Counted from the stretch's first letter, positions 8,344-18,044 are shown. The stretch is 64,000 nucleotides of DNA from Croceibacterium aestuarii (GCF_030657335.1 NZ_CP131039.1:2124501-2188500); one strand, 5' to 3'. Made by a program: numbers and translations. Notes: generated from the sequence alone by a model not told the origin.

Positions 8344-8413
8344 GTCGGTCCCCCTCCCCAGTTGCCGTCAACTCCCAGTCGCGCGCGGCCAAATCGAACG
8401 GATGCCCGGCGGC

Positions 8414-8701
8414 TCAGCTTGCCGAGCTCTCGAGCTGCGATGCAAGATGTTCGAGCTTGTCGGCGAGCGCTTCGAGCGGTGCGGCGACGTCGGGCCGCGA
8501 ATTGTTCAGCTCGAAGTTCTCGTCGGCGAGCAGCAGCGCGGCATAAAGCAGGCAGCGCGCCTCGGACTGGCTGGCGAGCCCCGGCATGTCGTGGATCTTG
8601 CCGTCGATGATCGAGGCGAGCGTCTCGATATGCGCTTCCTCGCCCGCGCCGCAGGCGACGGTGAATTTACGCCCCGCGATATCGATGGTGACATTGCTCA
8701 T
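8414..8701 (-). CDS. zapA: Cell division protein ZapA
   Basis: A 95-residue protein with the ZapA N-terminal domain (NVTIDIAGRKFTVAC, then EAHIETLASIIDGKI) and a C-terminal coiled coil (LLLADENFELNN onward). ZapA bundles FtsZ filaments at the division ring. Its start codon overlaps the stop of the upstream small gene by 4 bases. The family context zapA-ssrS-fcl is preserved downstream, apart from the inserted lemA-DUF2207 pair. Confidence 0.9.
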   Translation of the reverse strand: MSNVTIDIAGRKFTVACGAGEEAHIETLASIIDGKIHDMPGLASQSEARCLLYAALLLADENFELNNSRPDVAAPLEALADKLEHLASQLESSAS

Positions 8702-8898
8702 TGTTCGAGTTCCGCGATCAGTCTGTCGAGTTCGCGCAGCGCTGCCCCGGCTTCGCTGCGCAAGGCGGCGTGGCGGCGTTCGAGATCGGGGTCGCCGGCG
8801 GACGGGTCGGCGGAAGACGGGCGCGCGGCAGCGTCCTCGATCCGGCGCGAGGCGGCCTCAATGCGGGCCAAGGCTCGACTGATGCGGTCCCCGTCCAT
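8698..8898 (-). CDS. Small helical protein upstream of zapA, function unknown
   Basis: A 66-residue, charged, probably coiled-coil protein (ISRALARIEAASRRIEDA ... LRELDRLIAELEQ). I chose the ATG at 8898 (MDGDR); a TTG at 8934 would add 12 residues. It overlaps zapA by 4 bases (ATGA), so the two are probably translationally coupled. Position and coiled-coil character suggest, without proof, a partner of ZapA in division. Confidence 0.6.
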   Translation of the reverse strand: MDGDRISRALARIEAASRRIEDAAARPSSADPSAGDPDLERRHAALRSEAGAALRELDRLIAELEQ

Positions 8899-9092
8899 GG
8901 CGCGGATGCTATCCAATGGAGCCAGCTTGCGCAAAGCCTTGGACGCAAAAGCTGTGAACAGTTCTGGCCCGCTTGCGCGATGCGCGACGGGGCATTGCTT
9001 GACGCACGGCGGGCCGTCCGCAAAGGAGGCGGCGCGCGCCGAATCGAGCCGACCTGTCCCACCAAACCGGCGCCCAGCAGGAGCATATCTGC

Positions 9093-11066
9093 ATGAGCCT
9101 CGATCCCGCCAGACTCGCGCCTATGGCCAACGCCATCCGCGCCCTGTCGATGGATGCGGTCCAGGCCGCCAATTCGGGGCACCCCGGGATGCCGATGGGT
9201 ATGGCCGACATAGCCACCGTGCTGTGGTCGAAGTACCTGAAATTCGACCCCAAGGCGCCCGACTGGCCCGATCGCGACCGCTTCGTGCTCAGCGCCGGAC
9301 ACGGCTCGATGTTGATCTACAGCCTGCTCCATTTGTCGGGCTACGCCCATCCGACGATGGAGGAGATCGCAAATTTTCGCCAGCTTGGCAGCCCCTGCGC
9401 CGGCCACCCGGAGAACTTCCTGCTCGACGGCGTCGAGGCGACGACCGGGCCGTTGGGGCAGGGACTGGCGATGGCCGTGGGCATGGCGATCGCCGAACGC
9501 CATCTCAACGCAGAATTCGGCAGCGATCTTGTCGATCACCGCACCTGGGTCGTCGCCGGCGACGGCTGTCTGATGGAGGGCATCAACCACGAGGCGATCG
9601 GCCTTGCCGGCCATCTCGGCCTCGGCCGGCTCATCGTGCTGTGGGACGACAACCGCATCACCATCGATGGATCGACCGAACTTTCGACGAGTGACGATGT
9701 CGAGGCGCGCTACCGCGCCGCAGGCTGGCACACGGTGCGCTGCGACGGGCACGATTACGCAGACATCCAGTCTGCAATCGACGAGGCCGTGGCAGACGAG
9801 CGGCCGTCGCTTGTCGCCTGCAAGACGATCATCGGCAAAGGCGCGCCCAACCTGCAAGGCACCCATAAGACACACGGCGCCGCGCTGGGCGAGGCCGAAG
9901 TCGCCGCCACGCGCGAGAACCTAGGCTGGAGCTACGCGCCATTCGAGGTCCCCGAGGAAATCCTCGGCCACTGGCGCGAAACCGGCGAGCGGGGTGCCGA
10001 GACGCGCAAGAAGTGGGAAGGGCGCTTCTCCGCTTCGGACAAGGGCTCCGAACTGTCCCGCCGCATGGCCGGTGACCTGCCCAAGGGCTTCTCGCTCTCC
10101 GGCTACATCGCCAAGCTCTACGCCGATCCCAAAAAGGTCGCCACGCGCAAGGCGAGCGAAATGGCGCTCGAGGTCATCAACGGCTTGGTGCCCGAGACGG
10201 TTGGCGGCTCAGCCGACCTGACCGGTTCGAACAACACCAAGACCAGCCAGACCCACGGCATGACTGTCGGCAACTACGGCGGACGCTACATCTACTATGG
10301 CATCCGCGAGTTCGGCATGGCCGCGGCAATGAACGGCATGGCGCTGCACGGCGGGGTCATCCCATATGGCGGGACCTTCCTGATCTTCAGCGACTATTGC
10401 CGCAACGCCATCCGCATGGCCGCGCTGCAGCAGATTCGCTCGATCTTCGTGCTGACCCACGACAGCATCGGGCTGGGCGAGGACGGACCGACCCACCAGC
10501 CGGTCGAACAGGTGATGAGTTTGCGTCTGATTCCCAACCTCAACGTCTACCGCCCGGCCGACGTGGTCGAAACTGCCGAGTGTTGGCAACTAGCGCTCGA
10601 AGACAAGGATACGCCGGCGGTGCTCGCGCTGACTAGGCAGAACCTGCCGCAGCTGCGTCACGAGGGCCACATGCTCAGCGGCAAGGGAGCCTACCGCCTG
10701 CGCGCTGCCACAGGCGGGCGCAAGGTCGTGCTGGTCGCTTCGGGCTCGGAGGTCGAACTGGCCTGCGCCGTAGCGGAAAGCCTTGAGGAACAAGGCGTCG
10801 GTGCGGACGTCGTGTCGATGCCCTGCATGGACATCTTCGATCGACAGGACGCCGCATATAAAGCGGACCTGCTCCCCGCCGATGCGCTCAAGGTCTCGAT
10901 CGAAGCCGGCGTCACCCAGGGCTGGGAACGCTACACAGGTCTGGACGGCCTCAACATCGGACTCGACCGCTTCGGCGCCTCGGCCCCGGCCGACGACCTG
11001 TTCGAAAAGTTCGGCTTTACGGCTGAGCAAATCGTCCCAAAAATTCTCGACAAGTTAAACGGTTAA
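9093..11066 (+). CDS. tkt: Transketolase
   Basis: A 657-residue thiamine-diphosphate enzyme that moves two-carbon ketol units between sugar phosphates in the pentose phosphate pathway. Visible signatures are [13 protein letters not shown] near the N-terminus, the ThDP/Mg motif [12 protein letters not shown], the TDRF-like region in [20 protein letters not shown], and a C-terminal domain with [12 protein letters not shown]. The length is normal. It is the first gene of a run tkt-gap-MOSC-pgk on the same strand with short gaps (14, 9 and 85 bases), so it probably heads a sugar-phosphate operon. Confidence 0.95.
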   Translation: MSLDPARLAPMANAIRALSMDAVQAANSGHPGMPMGMADIATVLWSKYLKFDPKAPDWPDRDRFVLSAGHGSMLIYSLLHLSGYAHPTMEEIANFRQLGSPCAGHPENFLLDGVEATTGPLGQGLAMAVGMAIAERHLNAEFGSDLVDHRTWVVAGDGCLMEGINHEAIGLAGHLGLGRLIVLWDDNRITIDGSTELSTSDDVEARYRAAGWHTVRCDGHDYADIQSAIDEAVADERPSLVACKTIIGKGAPNLQGTHKTHGAALGEAEVAATRENLGWSYAPFEVPEEILGHWRETGERGAETRKKWEGRFSASDKGSELSRRMAGDLPKGFSLSGYIAKLYADPKKVATRKASEMALEVINGLVPETVGGSADLTGSNNTKTSQTHGMTVGNYGGRYIYYGIREFGMAAAMNGMALHGGVIPYGGTFLIFSDYCRNAIRMAALQQIRSIFVLTHDSIGLGEDGPTHQPVEQVMSLRLIPNLNVYRPADVVETAECWQLALEDKDTPAVLALTRQNLPQLRHEGHMLSGKGAYRLRAATGGRKVVLVASGSEVELACAVAESLEEQGVGADVVSMPCMDIFDRQDAAYKADLLPADALKVSIEAGVTQGWERYTGLDGLNIGLDRFGASAPADDLFEKFGFTAEQIVPKILDKLNG

Positions 11067-11080
11067 CAGGAGTTCCTCCA

Positions 11081-12088
11081 ATGACGACGAAGGTGGCGAT
11101 CAACGGGTTCGGGCGCATCGGGCGGCTCGTGGCACGGGCGATCCTCGAACGCGACGACCACGATCTCGAGCTGGTTTCGATCAACGACCTCGCGGACACG
11201 AAATCGAATGCGCTGCTGTTCGGCTTCGACAGTACGCACGGCCGTTTCCCGGGCACGGTCGAGACCGATGGAAACGATCTCGTCATCAACGGCAAGCGCG
11301 TCCACGTTACCGCCGAGCGCGACCCGGGCAAGCTGCCGCATAAGGCCAACGGCATCGACATCGTGCTCGAATGCACCGGGTTCTTCCAGTCCGACGAGGC
11401 GAGCCGCCCACACATCGCCGCCGGCGCCCGGAAGGTGCTGATCTCGGCCCCGGCCAGCGGCGTCTCGAAGACCATCGTATTCGGCGTCAACCAGGACACG
11501 CTGACCGCGGACGACGACATCGTCTCCAACGCCAGCTGCACCACCAACTGCCTCGCTCCGGTCGCCAAGGTGCTCAACGACACCGTCGGCATCGAGCGCG
11601 GCTTCATGACGACGATCCACAGCTACACCAATGACCAGCGCATGCTCGATCAGATTCACAAGGACCTGCGTCGGGCGCGGGGCGGAGCGCAGAACATCAT
11701 CCCGACCACCACCGGCGCGGCCCGCGCGGTCGGCCTCGTTCTGCCGGAGCTCAAGGGCAAGCTCGACGGTTCGTCGGTCCGCGTGCCGACGCCAAACGTC
11801 AGCCTGATCGACCTCGTCTTTACGCCCTCGCGCGATACGACCGAGGACGAGCTCAACGCCGCACTCAAGGCCGCAGCCGAGGGCAAGATGAAGGGTGTGC
11901 TCGATTACACCGACCAGCCACTCGTCAGCAGCGACTTCAATCACTACCCGGCCAGCTCGACCGTCGACAGCCTCGAAACCGCGGTGCTCGAAGGTAAGCT
12001 TGCCCGCGTCGTCAGCTGGTACGATAACGAGTGGGGCTTCTCGAACCGGATGATCGACACCGCCGGGATGATGGCCTCGTTCCTCTAA
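11081..12088 (+). CDS. gap: Glyceraldehyde-3-phosphate dehydrogenase, type I
   Basis: A 335-residue enzyme of glycolysis and gluconeogenesis. It begins VAINGFGRIGRL, the NAD-binding signature, and has the catalytic motif SNASCTTNCLAP with the active-site cysteine, plus the C-terminal VSWYDNEWGFSNRM. AGGAG precedes the ATG by a good spacing. It is 14 bases after tkt and 9 bases before the MOSC gene. Only one gap gene is visible; coenzyme preference was not determined. Confidence 0.96.
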   Translation: MTTKVAINGFGRIGRLVARAILERDDHDLELVSINDLADTKSNALLFGFDSTHGRFPGTVETDGNDLVINGKRVHVTAERDPGKLPHKANGIDIVLECTGFFQSDEASRPHIAAGARKVLISAPASGVSKTIVFGVNQDTLTADDDIVSNASCTTNCLAPVAKVLNDTVGIERGFMTTIHSYTNDQRMLDQIHKDLRRARGGAQNIIPTTTGAARAVGLVLPELKGKLDGSSVRVPTPNVSLIDLVFTPSRDTTEDELNAALKAAAEGKMKGVLDYTDQPLVSSDFNHYPASSTVDSLETAVLEGKLARVVSWYDNEWGFSNRMIDTAGMMASFL

Positions 12089-12097
12089 GGACGCGTT

Positions 12098-12556
12098 ATG
12101 GCCGGCAGGCTCGACGGAATCGCCAGGCACGCTGCTCCCAAGGGGCCGATGGAGACCGTCGACCATGTCACGGTCACCGTGGCCGAGGGCGTGCGCGGCG
12201 ATTTTCGCGGCGGCCTCGCTTCGACGAAGGCAGGTCACAAGCGGCAGGTCTCGCTGATCGAGGCGGAAAGCGTCGCCGAAGCTTTTGCAGAGGCCCACGC
12301 CGCTCTCGACTGGTCGGATTGCCGCCGCAACCTGCTGGTTTCCGGCCTGCGACTGCCGCGTGCAGCGGGCGCCAGGATAGCCATCGGTGGGAGCCTCGTC
12401 ATCGAGGTTACGATGGAATGCGATCCGTGCGACCGGATGGACGCGCTCAAGGACGGCCTGCGCCTGGCCCTGACGCCCGACTGGCGGGGCGGGCTGCTCG
12501 GCCGGGTAGTGAGCGACGGCGAGATCGCTGTCGGCGACGCGGTTCGCATAATCTGA
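12098..12556 (+). CDS. MOSC domain protein
   Basis: A 152-residue single-domain MOSC protein (molybdenum cofactor sulfurase C-terminal type). Visible landmarks are [20 protein letters not shown], the NLLVSGL segment, the conserved cysteine region [12 protein letters not shown] and the terminal [17 protein letters not shown] proteins carry a sulfur on the conserved cysteine or act on N-hydroxylated substrates; the substrate here is unknown. The gene sits between gap and pgk, 9 bases after gap, an unusual place for this family. A second, longer MOSC gene is at 61142-61687. Confidence 0.85.
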   Translation: MAGRLDGIARHAAPKGPMETVDHVTVTVAEGVRGDFRGGLASTKAGHKRQVSLIEAESVAEAFAEAHAALDWSDCRRNLLVSGLRLPRAAGARIAIGGSLVIEVTMECDPCDRMDALKDGLRLALTPDWRGGLLGRVVSDGEIAVGDAVRII

Positions 12557-12566
12557 TGTCTTATTT

Positions 12567-12634
12567 GCGGTTCGTGCTGAACCTCTCGAAGCACGTCCGC
12601 GCCACGCCCTTCGATCAGCTGAGGGCGAACGGAG
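12567..12634. repeat. Palindromic interspersed repeat upstream of pgk
   Basis: Inverted arms at 12567-12591 and 12609-12634 belong to the same repeat family as 1705-1791 and 47219-47291. The last bases of the right arm, AACGGAG, place GGAG seven bases before the pgk ATG, so the repeat probably supplies the ribosome binding site. The hairpin could also influence processing between the MOSC gene and pgk. Confidence 0.75.
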
Positions 12635-12641
12635 TCTTGTG

Positions 12642-13841
12642 ATGGCGAACTTTCGTACCCTCGACGACCTCGGTAACATCCGCGGCAAGGTCGCGCTGGT
12701 GCGCGTCGACCTCAACCTGCCGATGAAGGACGGCCGGGCCACCGATTTGACCCGCGCCGAAGCGGTTGCGCCCACCATTCTCGAACTGGCCGATGCGGGC
12801 GCCAAGGTCCTGCTTCTGGCGCACTACGGCCGCCCCAAGGGCGAGAAGCACTCGACGATGTCGACCAGCTTCGTCCAGGGGGACCTAGAGCGCGTGCTTG
12901 GCCGCGAAGTCATGTTCATCCCCGAGGTCTCCGGTCCGGTCGCGGAGCAGTCTGTAGGCATCCTGCGGCCCGGCGATATCGGCCTACTCGAAAACACGCG
13001 CTTCTGGCCTGGTGAAGAGAAGAATGACCCGGAGTTTGCGCGAGGCATTGCCGCGCTGGGCGATTTCTACGTCAACGACGCGTTCTCTGCCTCGCATCGC
13101 GCCCATGCCAGCACCGAGGGGCTGGCGCATCTCTTGCCGGCCTACGCCGGGCGGGCGATGGAAAAGGAGCTCAAGGCGCTCGAGGCGGCGCTCGGGAACC
13201 CCGTCCAGCCCGTCGCCGCGGTAGTCGGCGGGGCCAAGGTCTCGACCAAACTGGCCGTGCTCGAACATCTCGTGGGCAAGGTCCAGCAGCTGATCATCGG
13301 CGGCGGCATGGCCAATACCTTCCTCGCCGCGCGCGGGGTCGATGTCGGCAAGAGCCTGTGCGAGCATGAGCTGACCGGCACGGCCGAGGAAATCATGGAC
13401 GCGGCCGACAAGGCCGGCTGCACCGTGCATTTGCCCTATGACGTCGTGGTGGCGAAGGAATTCGCCGCCAATCCGCCGAGCCTGCGCACCTGCAACGTCC
13501 ACGAGGTCGCCGCCGACGAGATGATCCTCGACATCGGCCCGCTTGCCACCGAAGCGTTGGCCGACGTCTTGAAGACGTGCCGGACACTGGTCTGGAACGG
13601 TCCGCTCGGTGCGTTCGAGATACCGCCGTTCGACGCGGCGACCGTGGCGCTGGCGAAGACTGCGGCGGCGCTGACCAAAGAAGGCTCGCTGACCTCGGTG
13701 GCAGGCGGCGGCGACACCGTGGCGGCGCTCAATCACGCCGGGGTGGCAGATGACTTCACCTACGTCTCGACCGCAGGGGGCGCCTTCCTCGAATGGATGG
13801 AAGGCAAGGTCCTGCCGGGCGTGGCGGCGCTCGCGGCCTAG
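12642..13841 (+). CDS. pgk: Phosphoglycerate kinase
   Basis: A 399-residue ATP-generating glycolytic kinase. It shows [13 protein letters not shown] at the N-terminus, the substrate-binding [11 protein letters not shown] and [14 protein letters not shown], the hinge and nucleotide-binding [11 protein letters not shown], and the C-terminal [18 protein letters not shown] at 12639 and ATG at 12642 are adjacent; I prefer the ATG, seven bases after GGAG. That GGAG is part of the palindromic repeat just upstream. The following gene is convergent, one base beyond the stop. Confidence 0.95.
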   Translation: MANFRTLDDLGNIRGKVALVRVDLNLPMKDGRATDLTRAEAVAPTILELADAGAKVLLLAHYGRPKGEKHSTMSTSFVQGDLERVLGREVMFIPEVSGPVAEQSVGILRPGDIGLLENTRFWPGEEKNDPEFARGIAALGDFYVNDAFSASHRAHASTEGLAHLLPAYAGRAMEKELKALEAALGNPVQPVAAVVGGAKVSTKLAVLEHLVGKVQQLIIGGGMANTFLAARGVDVGKSLCEHELTGTAEEIMDAADKAGCTVHLPYDVVVAKEFAANPPSLRTCNVHEVAADEMILDIGPLATEALADVLKTCRTLVWNGPLGAFEIPPFDAATVALAKTAAALTKEGSLTSVAGGGDTVAALNHAGVADDFTYVSTAGGAFLEWMEGKVLPGVAALAA

Positions 13842-13842
13842 C

Positions 13843-15042
13843 TCAGGCCGTTCGGCTTGCCCCGCTGTCAAACGCCAGGAACAGCACCAGCGCCACGCTG
13901 CCGAGGCAGACACCAGTTAGAGCCGCGAAGTGCCAGCCACCGGCGGCATAGGTGGCCGACCCGATGACCGAGCCGAAGGCGCCGAAGAGGAACATGACCG
14001 TCATGTAGGCGGAATTGATGCGTCCGCGGGCGTCTTGCGAAAGGGCGAAGATAATGCGCTGGCCCGTGACGTGGTTCACTTGCGTGGCGGCGTCGAGCAC
14101 GACTGCGACCACCGCGAAGCCGAGCAGACTGCCTGCGGCAACGGTCCAGTCTGCTGCCAGAAAGGATGCAGCGGTAACGGCGAGGGCCGCAAGCGTGCTT
14201 CGCCAGGCGAAGCCACGGTCTGCGAGCCGCCCTGCGTAAGGGGCCACCAGCGCACCGCCGGCCGCGGCGAGTGCGAAGAGGGCGATGCCTTGCTGCGAGA
14301 AAGAGAACCTGTGAATCAGCAGCAGTGGCGCTGCGGTCCAGAAGAGGTTGAACGCTGCAAACAGCAGCCCCTGGTAGGCGGCGCGCATTCGCAGTGGATG
14401 CCATTTGCGCAGCTGCAAAAAGACCGATGCGACGAGCGCGCTATAGGCCATCCGCGCTTCGGGCTGGCGCCGGGGGCAGGCGGTGAATAGCGCGATGCCG
14501 ATCGCAAGCATCAAGCCCGCCGAGCCGAAGAACACCGCGCGCCAGCCGAACAGGTGTGCAGTGTAACTTGCCACGGGGCGGGCCAACATGATTCCGCCGA
14601 GCAGCCCGCTCATGACGAGCCCGATAACGTGGCCCTGCCGTTCGGCCCGTGCGAGGTGCGAAGCGAGCGGCAGGAGCACTTGCGCCCCGGTCGAACAGAG
14701 CCCGGTTACAATCGAGGCGACGAGGAACGTGGCGGCATTCTGCGACAGCGCGATCGTCAGCGAGCCGAGACCTGCGCCAATGCAGGCGACGAGCGCCAGC
14801 CTCCGGTTCTCGACCAGGTCGGCGAGCGGGACGATCAGCAGCAGGCCGATTCCGTACCCGAGTTGAGTCAGCGTGGTGACGAGACCGGCCAGTGACGTGT
14901 CGAGACCGATTTGCGGCCCGATCTCGTCGATCAGCGTCTGCGCATAATAGAGATTCGCCGCCATCGCGCCGCAGGCGAGTGCGAGCACCCAGACCAGGCC
15001 GGTCGGGAGTTCGCTTCGACCGTCGTGTCTGCTGCGCGCCAT
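13843..15042 (-). CDS. MFS transporter
   Basis: A 399-residue inner-membrane protein with about 12 hydrophobic segments and typical drug/H+ antiporter-type organisation. The loop between segments 2 and 3 (PLADLVENRRLALVA) corresponds to motif A, although weakly. The substrate cannot be inferred. It is convergent with pgk and divergent from the aldolase gene, so it probably has its own promoter in the 160-base gap at 15043-15201. Confidence 0.85.
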   Translation of the reverse strand: MARSRHDGRSELPTGLVWVLALACGAMAANLYYAQTLIDEIGPQIGLDTSLAGLVTTLTQLGYGIGLLLIVPLADLVENRRLALVACIGAGLGSLTIALSQNAATFLVASIVTGLCSTGAQVLLPLASHLARAERQGHVIGLVMSGLLGGIMLARPVASYTAHLFGWRAVFFGSAGLMLAIGIALFTACPRRQPEARMAYSALVASVFLQLRKWHPLRMRAAYQGLLFAAFNLFWTAAPLLLIHRFSFSQQGIALFALAAAGGALVAPYAGRLADRGFAWRSTLAALAVTAASFLAADWTVAAGSLLGFAVVAVVLDAATQVNHVTGQRIIFALSQDARGRINSAYMTVMFLFGAFGSVIGSATYAAGGWHFAALTGVCLGSVALVLFLAFDSGASRTA

Positions 15043-15201
15043 CGTCTGCCAGTGGCCGCTCCGTATCGGGGATGCAAGCCGTCAGGGTGCAAGCGCTTTT
15101 TTGCTTTCCCGCGGCCCCGCAGATATGCCACCGGCCAGACACATCGTCATTTCATTTGCGCGGTCCCGGACGAGAATCGCGCCACAAGCGGAGAGCAATT
15201 C

Positions 15202-16089
15202 GTGAACAAGCAGGACATGACCGCCAAGATGGCCGCAGGCAACGGCTTCATCGCCGCGCTCGACCAGTCGGGCGGCTCCACCCCGAAGGCGCTACGTGGA
15301 TACGGTGTTTCGGATGACGAATGGTCCGGCGACGACGAGATGTTCGGCAAGATCCACGAGATGCGCAGCCGCATCATCACCAGTCCGAGCTTTGCGAACG
15401 GCAAGGTCATCGGCGCGATCCTGTTTGAAAAGACCATGGACGGCACCGTCGCAGGCAAGCCGACCCCGCAGGCGCTGATCGATCGCGGCATCGTGACGTT
15501 CATCAAGATCGACAAGGGCCTCGAAGACACTGCCGACGGTGTTCAGCTCATGAAGCCGATGCCGGGTCTCGACGCGCTGCTCGCTCGCGCCAAGTCCCTC
15601 GGGGTATTCGGCACCAAGGAACGCTCGGTGATCCACGAGGCCAACCCGGCCGGCATCGCCGCTGCCGTGGCGCAGCAATTCGAGGTCGGCCGGCACGTCA
15701 TCGAACAGGGGATGATGCCGATCCTCGAACCGGAATACACCATCACCGCCGCCGACCGTGCGGAGGGCGAGAAGATCCTCAAAGCCGAGATTCTCAAGAA
15801 CCTCGACGCCTTGCCCGACGGCGAGCAAGTCATGCTCAAGCTGTCGATCCCGGTGCAGGCCAATCTTTACGCGGAGCTCATCGCACATCCGAAGGTGCTG
15901 GCGGTGGTCGCACTGTCGGGCGGCTACTCGACTGACGAGGCGTGCGAAAAGCTGGCGCAGAACAAAGGGATGATCGCCAGCTTCAGCCGCGGTCTGCTGC
16001 AGGACCTGCGCGCGCAGCAGAGCGATGACGAGTTCGACGCCACGCTGGGGGCGGCGATCGACCAGATCTACGCCGCCAGCGTCGCCTGA
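15202..16089 (+). CDS. fda: Fructose-bisphosphate aldolase, class I
   Basis: A 295-residue class I (Schiff-base) aldolase: GFIAALDQSGGSTPKALRGY near the N-terminus, IGAILFEKTMDGTVAGKPT, the lysine-containing TFIKIDKGLED and the FSRGLLQDL end. It cleaves fructose-1,6-bisphosphate. I start it at GTG 15202, eight bases after GGAG; ATG 15217 is possible, and the longer upstream open frame is antisense to the MFS gene. It completes a near-local set of central carbon genes with tkt, gap and pgk. Class I rather than class II enzymes of this type occur in several sphingomonads. Confidence 0.92.
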   Translation: MNKQDMTAKMAAGNGFIAALDQSGGSTPKALRGYGVSDDEWSGDDEMFGKIHEMRSRIITSPSFANGKVIGAILFEKTMDGTVAGKPTPQALIDRGIVTFIKIDKGLEDTADGVQLMKPMPGLDALLARAKSLGVFGTKERSVIHEANPAGIAAAVAQQFEVGRHVIEQGMMPILEPEYTITAADRAEGEKILKAEILKNLDALPDGEQVMLKLSIPVQANLYAELIAHPKVLAVVALSGGYSTDEACEKLAQNKGMIASFSRGLLQDLRAQQSDDEFDATLGAAIDQIYAASVA

Positions 16090-16092
16090 TCC

Positions 16093-16494
16093 TCAGCGCG
16101 ATTCGTAGACGAAGCGATATTCGCCCGGCTGGGTTTCGTGATCGGTGGTCTTCTCGGGCAAGCCCGACACCAGGGCGATGACCCGGCCGTGCGTTCCGTA
16201 GGTCTCGCCGAGCGTGATGTCCGCCGTGTCCCGCCATCCGGCGCCGTCGATCCGGGTCGTCACGATGAGGCGGCCCGCCCACACGCACCGGGCGTTCATC
16301 GGGCAGCGGCTGTCCTCGACGACCTTCATCGGCGTGGCGACGACATTCCCCACGTGCACCGGATGGCGCAGCGCGACGGGCGTGCCCTCGGCGGCGGGCG
16401 TTCCCTCGACGATTGGTGCGTCGGGGATTGTCGCGCAGGCCCCCAGAGAGGTCGACGCAATGGCGAGGGCGGCAATGGCGAAAGGCTTGTTCAT
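16093..16494 (-). CDS. Small lipoprotein, unknown function
   Basis: A 133-residue protein with a lipoprotein signal peptide (hydrophobic run, then LGAC lipobox at about residues 17-20). The mature part is short, beta-rich and has two further cysteines in the segment CPMNARCVWAGRL, which occurs in small alphaproteobacterial secreted proteins. Function unknown. It converges on the aldolase gene with 3 bases between stops. Confidence 0.7.
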   Translation of the reverse strand: MNKPFAIAALAIASTSLGACATIPDAPIVEGTPAAEGTPVALRHPVHVGNVVATPMKVVEDSRCPMNARCVWAGRLIVTTRIDGAGWRDTADITLGETYGTHGRVIALVSGLPEKTTDHETQPGEYRFVYESR

Positions 16495-16557
16495 CGACCC
16501 TGAGAACGCTTTGCGTGCTGACCGTTTCCTGAACAGCAGCGCGCCCGTCAGGATCGA

Positions 16558-17316
16558 TCAGCGAACCGCTTGACGCACCATCGCCCGCAGCGTCTGCGCG
16601 TCATGAATGGCGTGGCCCTCCAGGTCGTTGTTGAAATAGGCCCATACGGGCCGCTGCTTTCGGACTTCGGCGGCGATCCAGTCCGCACATTCGAGCAGCG
16701 CCTCGTCGGGATAGCGCCCGCAGTATTTTCCTTCGCCGCCGTGGAACCGCAGATAGGCGACAGGCCCGATAGCGACGCGCGGGCTCGCCGACCCGGGCAT
16801 GTCATGCGCGCAGTAGCTCGCGCCGTGCGCTTCCAGCAGAGCGAAGACTTCGTCGCAGTGCCAACTGGAATCGCGAAATTCGAACACGTTGACGGTATCG
16901 TCGGGCAATAGCTGGAGGAAAGCTTCGAGCCGTTCCAGGTTGATCTTGAACCGCGGGGGCAGCTGGTAAAGGATCGGGCCTAGCGCGGGCCGCAGTGCGT
17001 CGAACGAGTGCATCTGACGCTGGAGCGGCTCCTCGCAGTCCTTCAACTTCTTCATTTGCGTCAGGTAGCGATTGGCCTTGACCGCATAACAGAACCCTTC
17101 GGGCGCCTGACGACGCCAGGCTTCGAAGGTCTCGGGCGGTGGGAGCCGATAGAAGCTGTTGTTGATCTCGACCGTATCGAACTCGGCGGCATAGAAAGCG
17201 AACCAGCGCTTGACGGCGAGCCCTTCGGGATAGAACAGCCCGCGCCAGTGCTTGTAGATCCAGCCGGAACAACCGACCCGGATCGGCGCATTAGGAGGAG
17301 CGGTTTGAGCAGCCAC
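16558..17316 (-). CDS. DUF72 family protein
   Basis: A 252-residue protein of the DUF72 (YecE-like) family, a TIM-barrel-like fold. Landmarks are RVGCSGWIYKHWRG at the N-terminus, FDTVEINNSFYRLP, YAVKANRYLTQ, FEFRDSSW and RFHGGEGKYCGRY, and the WAYFNNDLEGHA end. Function is not established. The most credible start is GTG 17316, since no in-frame ATG precedes the conserved domain; its ribosome site is weak. The first codons overlap, on the opposite strand, the first codons of thiE, so each gene's promoter must lie inside the other gene. Confidence 0.8.
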   Translation of the reverse strand: MAAQTAPPNAPIRVGCSGWIYKHWRGLFYPEGLAVKRWFAFYAAEFDTVEINNSFYRLPPPETFEAWRRQAPEGFCYAVKANRYLTQMKKLKDCEEPLQRQMHSFDALRPALGPILYQLPPRFKINLERLEAFLQLLPDDTVNVFEFRDSSWHCDEVFALLEAHGASYCAHDMPGSASPRVAIGPVAYLRFHGGEGKYCGRYPDEALLECADWIAAEVRKQRPVWAYFNNDLEGHAIHDAQTLRAMVRQAVR

Positions 17317-17958
17317 AGTGGAGCAAATGCCCCCCGCGAGCTTTCGTGCCAGCTTTACCTCATTTCGCCGCTCGACGTTGCCGGGCGGTTCCCGCAGCGG
17401 CTCGAGCGCGCGCTCGATGCCGGCGAGGTCGCGGCGTTCCAATTCCGCGTCAAGGATATCGACCAGCACGAGGCTGCCCGCCTCGCCGGGCCCTTGCAGG
17501 AGATCTGCGCGGCGCGCGACGTGGCGTTCATCGTCAACGATTCGATTGCCCTGGCCAAACGCCTCGGCGCCGATGGCGTGCATCTCGGACAGAGTGATGG
17601 CAGTGTGGCCGAAGCCCGCGAGGAGCTCGGGCGCGAGGCGCAGATTGGCGTCACCTGCCATGCCAGCCGTCACCTGGCGCTGGAAGCGGGGGAGGCGGGG
17701 GCCGACTACGTCGCTTTCGGCAGCTTCTTCCCGAGCGCGACCAAGGCGAGCGAGCACCGGCCCGGGCTCGAGCTTCTCGAGTGGTGGCATGCGATGATCG
17801 AGATTCCCTGCGTGGCGATCGGCGGTATCACTCCTGGTAACTGCGCCCCGCTGGTTCGGGCGGGCGCCGATTTTCTCGCCGTGAGCCACGCGGTCTGGGG
17901 CCGTGACGAGACAGAGGCGGTCGAGGCGTTCCACGAGGCAATCCGCACCGCAGGTTAG
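17305..17958 (+). CDS. thiE: Thiamine phosphate synthase
   Basis: A 217-residue TIM-barrel enzyme joining the pyrimidine and thiazole halves of thiamine. Visible motifs are LYLISPLD, AFQFRVKDID, VNDSIALAKRLGADGVHLGQ, TCHASRHLALEAGEAGADYV and VAIGGITPGNCAPLVRAGAD. I place the start at TTG 17305, because AGGAGG lies exactly six bases before it (17293-17298) and no ATG is available upstream of the domain. It overlaps the divergent DUF72 gene by 12 bases. No TPP riboswitch is visible upstream. Confidence 0.85.
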   Translation: MSSHSGANAPRELSCQLYLISPLDVAGRFPQRLERALDAGEVAAFQFRVKDIDQHEAARLAGPLQEICAARDVAFIVNDSIALAKRLGADGVHLGQSDGSVAEAREELGREAQIGVTCHASRHLALEAGEAGADYVAFGSFFPSATKASEHRPGLELLEWWHAMIEIPCVAIGGITPGNCAPLVRAGADFLAVSHAVWGRDETEAVEAFHEAIRTAG

Positions 17959-18044
17959 GCTGCGAGGATATTTTCGCCGCTCCACCCGTTCCAACTGCGA
18001 ACGAGGGGCCGGGGCGGCCCCTGTACTACGTGGAGAATTCCCGC

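Noticed and set aside
11050-11080. CtrA-type site (TTAA repeats) before gap
   Set aside because: The two TTAA units are four bases apart, not the six or seven of a CtrA site, and the region is an intergenic ribosome site.
17200-17304. TPP riboswitch before thiE
   Set aside because: The region is the coding sequence of the opposite gene, and the conserved CUGAGA and thi-box elements are not seen.
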